Source: Mangrovicoccus sp. HB161399
GTDB lineage: Bacteria > Pseudomonadota > Alphaproteobacteria > Rhodobacterales > Rhodobacteraceae
Assembly (NCBI RefSeq): GCF_013184745.1
Contig: NZ_JAATVU010000010.1
Span: forward strand, 62,001-126,000
DNA: 64,000 nt
Direction: 5' to 3'
Shown here one piece after another: positions 1 through 8,100 of the stretch; the stretch's first letter is position 1, and every line of letters begins with the position of its first letter. The notes under the pieces are model-generated. The model saw only the letters and a program-made list of their open reading frames with translations, searched no databases and was not told where the DNA came from. Position numbers and translations under genes: made by a program.

Positions 1-2
1 CC

Positions 3-458
3 CGCCGCCGGATCGAGGCCGAGATCATTGCCCCGATCTACGAGGAAATGTGCGCCCGGATCGGCAAGGAGGCCGCGCAGGAGATCCTCGGCACCGCGAT
101 CCGCAAGGCGGCCTTCCGGGCGGGGCGGAGCTTTGCCGGAAAGACGCCCGGCGGCACGGACCTGCGCAGCTTCCAGGACCTGCAGCCGCTCTGGACGCAG
201 GACGATGCCCTGGAGATCGAGGTCGAGGAAGCCACGGACACGTCCTTCCGCTACCAGGTGACCCGCTGCCGCTATGCCGAGATGTACCGCGAAATGGGGC
301 TCGGCGAGATCGGGCACCTGCTGTCCTGCAACCGCGACTTCGTCTTCCCGGAGGGCTACAACGATGACATTTCCCTCGACCGCCCGCAGACGCTGATGGA
401 AGGCGCGCCCTGCTGCATCTTCCGCTACAGCTACGGTCCCGCGACCGGCGGCAGCTGA
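3..458 (+). CDS. L-2-amino-thiazoline-4-carboxylic acid hydrolase-family protein (5' truncated by window)
   Basis: The reading frame is open from the first bases of the window, so the N-terminus lies outside; about 151 C-terminal residues are visible. The end, with CNRDFVFPEGYN followed by EGAPCCIFRY, matches the C-terminal half of the L-2-amino-thiazoline-4-carboxylic acid hydrolase family, where conserved cysteines and an Asp sit in this block. That family is named after a ring-opening hydrolase of cysteine-precursor degradation, but many members have no known substrate, so only the family is assigned. The next gene is convergent and starts its stop codon 10 bp downstream. Confidence 0.75.
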   Translation, partial: RRRIEAEIIAPIYEEMCARIGKEAAQEILGTAIRKAAFRAGRSFAGKTPGGTDLRSFQDLQPLWTQDDALEIEVEEATDTSFRYQVTRCRYAEMYREMGLGEIGHLLSCNRDFVFPEGYNDDISLDRPQTLMEGAPCCIFRYSYGPATGGS

Positions 459-467
459 CATCTGGCG

Positions 468-797
468 TCACCCCGCGGGGTCCGCCCCCACGGTCTCGGC
501 GAACACCCAGTCGGCATAGTCCCGGTTGGCGGCCGCGACATCCAGGCAGAGGATCGACGGAGTCTCGTAGGGATGGAGCTTCCGCGCGGCCTCGGCGACC
601 CGGCCGAACAGCTCCTTGCGCGTCTTGAGGAGGAGCGGCACCTCCTCGGCCTCGACCGCCCTGCCCTTCCAGAAGTAGCGGCTGGCAATCTTCGGATAGC
701 GGTTCGCGCTGGCCACCAGGCGCATGTCCATGAGGCCGCGCGCCAGCTGGACCGCGACCTCCTCCGACGGGCAGTTGATCCAGATTTCGACGATCAT
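468..797 (-). CDS. cutA: CutA1-like divalent cation tolerance protein
   Basis: The product has 109 residues, the usual CutA1 size (small trimeric ferredoxin-like fold, cytoplasmic). It starts MIVEIWINCPSEE and carries the family block LHPYE at residues 74-78, followed by the DYADWV helix. CutA1 proteins are linked to copper/divalent metal tolerance, though their molecular role is unsettled. The ATG at 797 is chosen because a strong GGGAGGGAG ribosome site lies just upstream; the frame stays open further back without a better start. The gene is convergent with the partial gene at the left edge and divergent from the GST gene. Confidence 0.88.
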   Translation of the reverse strand: MIVEIWINCPSEEVAVQLARGLMDMRLVASANRYPKIASRYFWKGRAVEAEEVPLLLKTRKELFGRVAEAARKLHPYETPSILCLDVAAANRDYADWVFAETVGADPAG

Positions 798-1003
798 GCC
801 GGAAGCTCCCTCCCTTTTGCTCCCGGCCAGCATGGAACGGGGCGGCCGCCAAGGGAAGCCGGCAGCCGCGGACCGGGCCGCGCGCGGAAAGGTGAGCGCA
901 CTCCGCGGTTCCATCCTTGCCCGTCGGCCGCAAAGCTGGTCAGAACCACGTCAGGGCGGCCGGTTCCGCAGGTGCGGCGCGGCAGGCAAACAGGAGGCAA
1001 GCA

Positions 1004-1621
1004 ATGAAGATCTGGGGCCGCGGGAACTCGACCAACGTGCGCAAGGTGCTGTGGTGCGCCGAAGAGCTCGGGCTGCAATATGAGCATGTTCCGGCCGGCG
1101 GCGCGTTCGGGCATGTCTCCACGCCGGAATACCGCGCGCTGAACCCGAACGGCCTGGTGCCCTGCCTGCAGGACGGGTCCCTGGTGCTCTGGGAATCCAA
1201 TGCCATCGTCCGCTATCTCGCCCGCGAATACGGCGCGGACGGATTCGCACCGGCGGATGCGCGGTCCTGGGCAATGGCCGACCAATGGATGGACTGGACA
1301 TCGCTGTCCTTCTCGGCGCCGTTCCGCGACCTCTTCTGGAACCTGGTGCGGTGCACGCCCGAGACCCGCGACGACGCGGCCATCGAGCGCGGCGCCCCGC
1401 AATGCGCGGCCCTCATGGCGATCGCGGATGACGCGCTTGCCGAGACGTCCTGGCTTTCCGGCGCGGCGTTCGGGATCGGAGACATACCCTTGGGCTGCAT
1501 TGCCTATGCCTGGTTCAACCTGCCGATCGAGCGGCCGAGCCTGCCCGCGCTCGAAGCCTGGTACGGTCGCCTTTCCGAGCGTCCGGCCTATCGCAAGGCC
1601 GTGATGACCGAGCTGACCTGA
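1004..1621 (+). CDS. glutathione S-transferase family protein
   Basis: The product has 205 residues. The N-terminal thioredoxin-like domain shows the GSH-site features NSTNVRK (residues 8-14), NPNGLVPCL (47-55) and the cis-Pro/ES turn around residue 64. The C-terminal part is all-helical and ends with a short-GST-like RLSERPAYRKAV motif. An AGGAGG site at 992-997 fixes the start at 1004, although the frame extends further upstream. Cytosolic GSTs of this kind conjugate glutathione to electrophiles; the substrate cannot be deduced. It stands alone, before a degraded transposase. Confidence 0.87.
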   Translation: MKIWGRGNSTNVRKVLWCAEELGLQYEHVPAGGAFGHVSTPEYRALNPNGLVPCLQDGSLVLWESNAIVRYLAREYGADGFAPADARSWAMADQWMDWTSLSFSAPFRDLFWNLVRCTPETRDDAAIERGAPQCAALMAIADDALAETSWLSGAAFGIGDIPLGCIAYAWFNLPIERPSLPALEAWYGRLSERPAYRKAVMTELT

Positions 1622-1868
1622 CCGGCCTGTTTGGATGGCTCCTGCATGGCAAGCGGGAAATTGGCGGAAACTCACCCTTCCAGAAGCGGTCCTGTGTCCG
1701 GCCTGCTTGCGCGGGTCTCGGACCGGCGGCCCTGACGGGGTCCGCCGACCAGGGACCTGATTGCTTCGCGGGCCATGGCGCCCTGGCCAGCCGGCGGGAT
1801 TTCCCGGTGTTGCGGCCGAGGGCGTCTCCGTCATCTCGCCGACCTTGCGAGCCCGGATGCCGTCGCCG

Positions 1869-2922
1869 TCAGGCAGCGCGCGGCATGAAGGGCGCGTTGC
1901 GGGACAGCACCGCCCGGGCAATCCGCGCGGACCTGTCCGCCATGACGGCGGCGGCGGCCGGACGGCAGCGCCTTTCCCCCGGCGGCCCGGCGAGCCGCGG
2001 AACTCCCCGTGCGGGGCGCTTCTCCGCCCGGAGCGCCGGAGACGCCATTCCCGCGCCGAGAAGCTTGCCACAATGCCGGTCTCCCATTTTGGATATTCCG
2101 CCAGCCGCGCCTTGCCGCGGCCGGACTTGCCCTTCGGTGCCAGCCCGATCCGCGCAGAGGATTCCCGCCCGCTCCGGAACGGCCTGCCGCTGCCGGTCGT
2201 CGCGACGATCGCACATGCCGTGATCCGCTGCCCGGCAGGCGATTTGGCAGAACCCAATCTGCCGGGAGGGGACCCGGTGCCCGGAACGGCCCGCAGGAGC
2301 TGCACCTTCGGGTTCGTCCGCGCCCCCTCCGCAGGTGCATGCCCAGCCAGCGAAAGAGCCCTCGAACCGGCTGGAGCTGGACGGAAGGAACCCGGATCGC
2401 ATCCCGGCCAGCGTCCGGGAGTCCGGGCCCTGTCCCTGCGGCAGCCTCCTTCGGGAAGATGGCCGCGTGCGCGGGGCCTTCCCCCGATCTCCGCCAGCTG
2501 CGCCCGGAGCATGTTGGACAGCTGCGTTCCCTGGCGCATCGCGGGCTCCCGGGTCCGGTGCAGGCAGGGCAGGGCCTGCCGGCACTCCGGCTTCACCTCG
2601 GCGCAACGCATGGACGGACGGGTGGCCGCCGCGCAGATGGCCTCGGCATCTGTCGCCCCGGACTTGCCCCGTTTCACGCAGGGCTTGACCCAACGAGGGA
2701 CTTCAGCCGGGCTTCGCGGCCCAGCGTCGACAGCTGCCGGGCCCAGTGATGGCTGGATGCACAGGCTTCCATGCCGGCAAGGCACGCTTCAAGCCGCCCG
2801 GAGAACGCCAGCAGCTGGGAGCGGCGCAACGGCTTGCCGAAGGCGGCTGCGCATTCGGCGGTGACGCCGTGAACCTGGAAGACATTCTTCGCCAGACCGA
2901 GGACGACTGCCGCAACCTTCAT
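1869..2922 (-). pseudogene. degraded IS110-family transposase
   Basis: Three reading frames on the minus strand must be joined to recover a transposase of about 350 residues, the IS110 size. The N-terminal piece, from an ATG at 2922, reads LAKNVFQVHGV and GMEACASSHHWAR. A second frame gives ATDAEAICAA and HRTREPAMRQGTQLSNML. The C-terminal pieces give CAIVATTG...GRESSARIGL and ADRSARIARAVL. The first catalytic Asp of the DEDD site, normally in an I-D-x-A-K context, reads LGLAK (Asp to Gly). With at least two frameshifts and this substitution the element is dead. IS110 elements lack long terminal repeats, so the ends are approximate. Confidence 0.85.
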
Positions 2923-3177
2923 GGGGTGGTTTCTCTCGATGCAGACGACAACACCTGCACCATGGCGCATCGCGACGCCGGAGCGCAGGAGCCATCCAAC
3001 GGATCTGGCTAGGGCTGGCTTGTCCGGCCGGGGTCCGGAAATCCGGACTCCGCCCCTGCCGGGCCGCCCGGCCACTTGCTACAGGAGACAACCCAGAGTA
3101 GAATTGCGGGTCAGAGGTAAGTCCTACAGCGGCAAGCGGCCTTCCTGCTCAATCTCTTGATATGGAAGGATCGACAA

Positions 3178-3540
3178 ATGAAACTTCTTGTAATTGCGTC
3201 AGCATTCGTGACGGCATGGGCTGCGACGGCGCAGGCCGGTGACCAGTTGGCCCTGAGTCTCGGGGTCGAGCCCGGCATGTATTCCACGTCCGAGCTCGTG
3301 AGCCTGATGAACGCCCGGGAAGATGGCGATGCCCAGCGTGAGAAGTTCATTCTCAACGGCGGCAACGAGATCATTTCGACCCAGAGCTTCGGCAGCGAGC
3401 GAAACAGCCAGCTGGCCATGAGCCTGGGCGTCGAGCCCGGCATGTATTCGACATCCGAACTCACCGGCCTGATGCACGCGCGCGAAAACAACGACATACA
3501 GCGCGTGAACTTCATCCTCGGCGGCAGGGCCGCGGAATAG
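3178..3540 (+). CDS. small secreted protein with two internal repeats
   Basis: The product has 120 residues. Residues 1-20 form a clear Sec signal peptide ending AQA, so it is probably periplasmic or released. The mature part is almost only two copies of a 37-residue unit that begins QLALSLGVEPGMYSTSEL (residues 23-59 and 78-114), 55 residues apart and joined by a short linker. Each unit ends in an acidic helix (ARE..D.QR..FIL). The ATG at 3178 is preferred over an upstream in-frame codon because it follows AAGGA and directly begins the signal peptide. I do not recognise a named domain or function. A terminator lies 30 bp downstream. Confidence 0.82.
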   Translation: MKLLVIASAFVTAWAATAQAGDQLALSLGVEPGMYSTSELVSLMNAREDGDAQREKFILNGGNEIISTQSFGSERNSQLAMSLGVEPGMYSTSELTGLMHARENNDIQRVNFILGGRAAE

Positions 3541-3569
3541 CGCCCGGCAGCCGGCCAGCCGAAAAGAAC

Positions 3570-3593
3570 GGGCGAGCCTGCCCGGGCTCGCCC
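3570..3593. terminator. convergent stem-loop terminator
   Basis: A perfect 9-bp GC-rich stem (GGGCGAGCC at 3570-3578 pairing with 3585-3593) with a 6-base loop lies between two convergent genes. On the minus strand it is followed by a pyrimidine run (TTCTTTTC), so it best serves the DUF2927 gene, though the stem can form from either strand. Confidence 0.65.
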
Positions 3594-3616
3594 CCATGCG
3601 CCGTGTCTCCCGCCGG

Positions 3617-4573
3617 TCAGCCGGACCCGAGCACGCTCCGGGCAAGCGTTCCGACTTGCCCGCCCACGGCCCCAGCGGTCATGCCGGGATGCAGGCTGTC
3701 GTGATAGAGCATCCGCAGCAGCAGTTCGTCATGGCGGGTCAGCACGGCGAATTCCTCGTCGTCGTTGAAAATCGACGGCCACGCCTCGCGGCTGTCATTC
3801 GGCAGCCCCATGCCCTGTGCCAGCTCCTCTTCCATGCAGGACTTGCGCATGGCGGGGGAGTGTTCGGCACGGATCACCGAGACCGCCTCTCGGTAGCCGT
3901 CGGAGGGCGACCTTCCCGGAATGGCGACGACCATGCAGAAGATGTTGGGTTTCATGTTCAGGATGGCGTTCTGGGCCGCCCGGCTCATCGTCGGGGCAAG
4001 CTCGCGCAGCAGCGGTCCGGCATTGCGGCGTTCCCGGTCGTTCAGGATCAGCACATGGAAGTTCGCGCCGCTCCCGGCGAGGCCGACGGGATGGCCGCTG
4101 GCCCGCGCCAGCCGCGCGGCCACGCTGCGGATCGCCGCCATGTCGGCATCCTGCTGGCCCGCGCCGACGGAGGCGCCGAACTGCACGCCGATGCGGACCG
4201 GCGTTTCCCAGCGCCGCAGCGGCACCGAGTCTCCGGACCGGCTGATGGTGCCGCTTTTCAGCGAGTACTCGGATTTCATCGCGATCGCCATGAAGTCCCG
4301 GGCCAGCTCTTCCGGCGACAGCTTGGCGGGATTTCGGTCCGTGCGCAGGTAGCCTTTCGCCACGAGCTTGCGTTCGATGCCGCGGTAGTAGCCCGCCAGC
4401 TGCGGCGTTCCCGCGGGGCCGACCTTGGCGGGCGCGGCGGCAGCCGCCATCTTCTGGGAGGAATACGCCGTTTCCGCGGCAGCGCCGCCGGACAGGGCGG
4501 CTAGTGAAACGGCAATCGCAAAAGCAGTCCTAGCAAGCGCACCCACGGAGGGCGTGTTGCGGGATGGAAACAT
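3617..4573 (-). CDS. DUF2927 domain-containing exported protein
   Basis: The product has 318 residues. Residues 1 to about 33 resemble a signal peptide (hydrophobic run then AAA-E). The C-terminal two thirds match the DUF2927 family common in Rhodobacterales: IFCMVVAIPG, a CMEEELAQGMGLPNDS block, and an IFNDDEEFAVLTRHDELL block near the end. The conserved EE and H residues have suggested a peptidase-like fold, but no activity is established. The ATG at 4573 is chosen over one 30 bp upstream because GGAGAAG lies 4 bases before it. Monocistronic, with a terminator after its stop. Confidence 0.83.
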   Translation of the reverse strand: MFPSRNTPSVGALARTAFAIAVSLAALSGGAAAETAYSSQKMAAAAAPAKVGPAGTPQLAGYYRGIERKLVAKGYLRTDRNPAKLSPEELARDFMAIAMKSEYSLKSGTISRSGDSVPLRRWETPVRIGVQFGASVGAGQQDADMAAIRSVAARLARASGHPVGLAGSGANFHVLILNDRERRNAGPLLRELAPTMSRAAQNAILNMKPNIFCMVVAIPGRSPSDGYREAVSVIRAEHSPAMRKSCMEEELAQGMGLPNDSREAWPSIFNDDEEFAVLTRHDELLLRMLYHDSLHPGMTAGAVGGQVGTLARSVLGSG

Positions 4574-5116
4574 GTACTTCTCCAGGCTCCATATGCCTGG
4601 CACAACCTACGCGAGCACCAGGTGACCGGGAGAAAGTCGCCGGGAATGCCTGATTCTGTCAACAATCATTGATGTCTCGCTCCATTTCCTCTCTGATCTC
4701 GGAAAACGAAAACCACCCAGGGATGCATATCCCGTTGCATTCCATGGCGTTTTCCTGCCGTAGCGGCGGGCAGTCCCCTGCGCGGAAATCCGCCCGCCGA
4801 GGGCGGCCGATGGCCGGGGAACGGCCGCGCGCGACCGGCTGCATCTCGGGTCTGTCCGCGACGGCAAGAGGCGGGCGCATCTCTGCGCCCGCTTCCGGGA
4901 GATGCCCTGGCGCGCCTTCCGCCCGTGACGGGGGCCGACCGCGTCGAGCCGTGCCATGGCCAGTTGGCGGCCCGCCCCGCAGGGACGGTTTCCGGTCGCG
5001 TCCCGCCCAGCCGGCGGGCCCGCGGCGAGGATGGTCCGCTCCGGTGCTCCCCGGACCTGCAGGTCCGCCGCGCCGTCCCTGGCGGCATCCTGCGCCTTGC
5101 CGCTGCCAGAGGAAAT
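4574..5116. other. intergenic stretch, no gene seen
   Basis: These 543 bp lie between the start of the DUF2927 gene and the terminator of the large surface-protein gene. The part near 4650-4740 is less GC-rich than the surroundings and could hold the DUF2927 promoter. The rest is GC-rich, with long open frames but no ribosome sites or recognisable protein features. Confidence 0.5.
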
Positions 5117-5146
5117 CCCGCACCCTGCCTCCCGGCAGGGTGCGGG
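5117..5146 (-). terminator. intrinsic terminator of the large surface-protein gene
   Basis: A perfect 13-bp stem (5117-5129 with 5134-5146, arm CCCGCACCCTGCC) with a 4-base loop sits 15 bp after the stop codon at 5162. Only a short T-rich tract follows on the minus strand, but the stem is the most stable in this part of the window. Confidence 0.75.
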
Positions 5147-5161
5147 TCCGGGCCGCGGGGT

Positions 5162-8100
5162 TCAGCCCAGGTCGAAATGGAAGGCGTCGGCCTGTGCGTC
5201 CCACGCCGCCTCGAAGGCGAAGTACTTGTTCTTGCCGCCGATATCGTCGCTGATATGCTCTTCCCAGGGATCGAAGACGCCGTTGCCGTTGGCGTCGTGA
5301 ACCGCAGTGATCTGCGCCTTCCCGCCCTTGTTGATGTTGTAGTAGATGTCGAAGATGCCGTCCGCGTCGGTCTTGCCGGAGGCCAGGACTCCGCTCTGGC
5401 GAGAGTCGAGGAAGAGGACGTCCACCCCCTCCACCGGCTTGCCGTTCGCGTCCATGAACACCGCATGGCCGCCCTTGAAGGCCGGCACGCGGTTGTAGCT
5501 GGTCACCTCCTTCTCGCCGAGCGCTTCGAGACTGCCGGCATCGGCGCCCGAATAGGCGTTGAAGTCCCAGACCATCCCGTCGAGGATGGTTGCCCGGTCC
5601 TCGCCGCCGACTTCCGGGTTGTCCATGACGTCGCTTGCCACCCCGTCGCCATCGGCATCGAAGGGCGTCCAGCCGGTCTCGCCCTTCTGCGAGGCTTCCA
5701 GATGCAGCGTCAGCATCACCGTGTCGAGATCGGGCGCCTGCCAGTCCTGCAGCAGCACCGTCACCTTCTCGCCCGGATCGATCGAGCCGTCGCCGTTGAT
5801 GTCGTCCCAGCTGAACTGGATCTGCGGATCGTCCAGCTTGAACTGGGCGATGGCATTCTCGAAGTCCGGAACCACGCAGCCATGCTCGTTCTCGTGCAGG
5901 TCCTCGTCGCGCACGATGTGGAAGGGCGTCGCCCCGTGCGGCATGAAGAACCCGTCGAACTCGAACTTCCAGGTGAAGGGATCGGGGCTGCCGTCGCCAT
6001 CGGCATCGACGATCTCCTGGAAGCCCTTGATATAGAACTGGCCGTCATTCGTCGTGGTCAGCTTCAGGTTCTGCGACGTGCCGCTGGTGGATCGCATGTC
6101 ATTGGTGAAGACGATCCGGAAATCATCGATCTCGCAATGCTCGGTATTGGTGACGATGGTGCCCTTGACGCCCTTGTAGGCGGCGTCATCCGAGGCCGTC
6201 AGCGGCGGGATGGTGCCGCAGTCCAGATCCGGAGCCGAGGCAACGACGGTCGCGCGGTTCTCGTGCTGGCCCTCCACCCAGGAGGCATCCTCGTACCTGA
6301 GGAAGAAGGCCTCGCCCGCCCCCAGCGTCGCCAGGGTGAAGGCGCCGTCGCCGCTGTCCGGGTCGCCATAGGCGTCGGCATCGGCCGCGGTCGGGACACC
6401 GGTGAAATCGAAGCCGAGCGTGCCGCCCTCGTCCAGCGCGACCGAGAAATCGGGATCGGCCGCGTCCAGCGTCACGTAGTCCGCGGACAGCCCGTCAAGG
6501 TCGAAGGGCGCCTCCCCCGGCGGCTGCAGGATCAGGTCCGACAGGGTGACGCCGGACAGGGCCACATTGCCGGTATTCATCACGAAATAGCCGAAGACCG
6601 GATGGTTGTCCGGCGTGTCGACCACCAGCGGCCCGGTCGGGTCGTCGGCATCGTGCCAGGTCTGGCCGCCATCGACGGAGACCAGCTTCTGCAGGGTGAT
6701 CCCCGCCGCCACGCCGAAATACGCCGCCGAGGCGCTGGCCTGGTCGCCGTCGCTGCCGCAATCCGCCTGGTATTCCGTGCTCGCCGTCGCCGTGTTGGCG
6801 ATCCAGCCGTCCGGATCCGACGGATCCGTGCCCGCGCTCGCCCCGGCCGTGGCATAGAGGTCCAGCACCGCCGTCGCGCCGGCCGCCACCATCACCTGGT
6901 AGCCGTTCGCCGCGTCGCCGTCGGCATCCGCCCCGGCCTGCGCCACCAGCGCGTCATAGCCGAACATGCTGTCCTCGAGCGTCACCGCCAGCTCCACGTT
7001 CGAGCTGTGCGACAGCTCGATCACGTAGTGCAGCTCCGCCCCCTCGGCGACGGTCGCCCCGTCCTCCAGCGGGTCGGCGCCGCAATAGAGCGTCTTCTCC
7101 AGGCTCAGCGCGATGTCCGCCACGCCGAAATACGCCGCCGAGGCGCTGGCCTGGTCGCCGTCGCTGCCGCAATCCGCCTGGTATTCCGTGCTCGCCGTCG
7201 CCGTGTTGGCGATCCAGCCGTCCGGATCCGACGGATCCGTGCCCGCGCTCGCCCCGGCCGTGGCGGAGAGCGTGGCCGAGAGTGTCGCGCCCGCGGCGAT
7301 CATGATCTGGTAGCCGTCCATGCCGGCATCGGCATCGGCTGCGCCGAAGGCCGCGACCAGCGCGGCATCGGAGAAGGCGGGATCTGCGACGGTGACCATG
7401 AGCTCGACATTGGAGTTGTTGGACAAGGCCAGCTCGTAGGCGATGTCCGAGCCCTCGGTCACGGTCGCGCCGTCAGAGAGCGGGTTGCCGTCGCAGAGCA
7501 GCGTCTTGGCGAGGCCGATGTCGATGTCGGAGACGCCGAAGTAATGCGCCGAGTCCGGCGCGCTGGAGAAGGTCTCGCCAAGGATGTCGACCGAGGCGAC
7601 GGCCGTGTCCTTGTGGTTGCCCTCGACCCAGCCGGCCTCGTAGTAGATCTCCACAGCCGATCCGGCCGCGAGTGTGCCGATGATGATGTCGCCGCCGTCA
7701 TAGCTGATCGAGGCATCCGACCAGGAATTCGTGGCGTCGAAGACCACGTCCACGCCGTCCTCGGGGTTCGCGGTGCCCGGCGCGCCCAGATCGGTGCCGC
7801 CGCTGACATGGAGAACGTCGGAGAGGCGGACATTCGCGAGGTCGCCGGCGCTGTTGTTCACCAGCACGTACTTGAAGGTGATCAGCCCGTCATCGTCCTG
7901 GACGAAGCTCGGCCCCCATTCGGCATCCGCGGCAAAGAATTCCTCGTCCGCCGTGCCCGGCGCGCAGACCACGCCCTTCTCGAGGACGAATTCGTTCTCG
8001 CGCAGGCTGCTGCCGGTATTGAGGAACAGCACCGTGATGTCGTCGCCGGGACTGACCGAGAATTCGCTGGTCTGCAGCCCGGTGCCGGCCGCCTCGGGCG

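Noticed and set aside
6706-7264. Regular repeats that might be a CRISPR-like array
   Set aside because: Only two long copies, in frame inside a protein-coding repeat region, without spacers of constant size.
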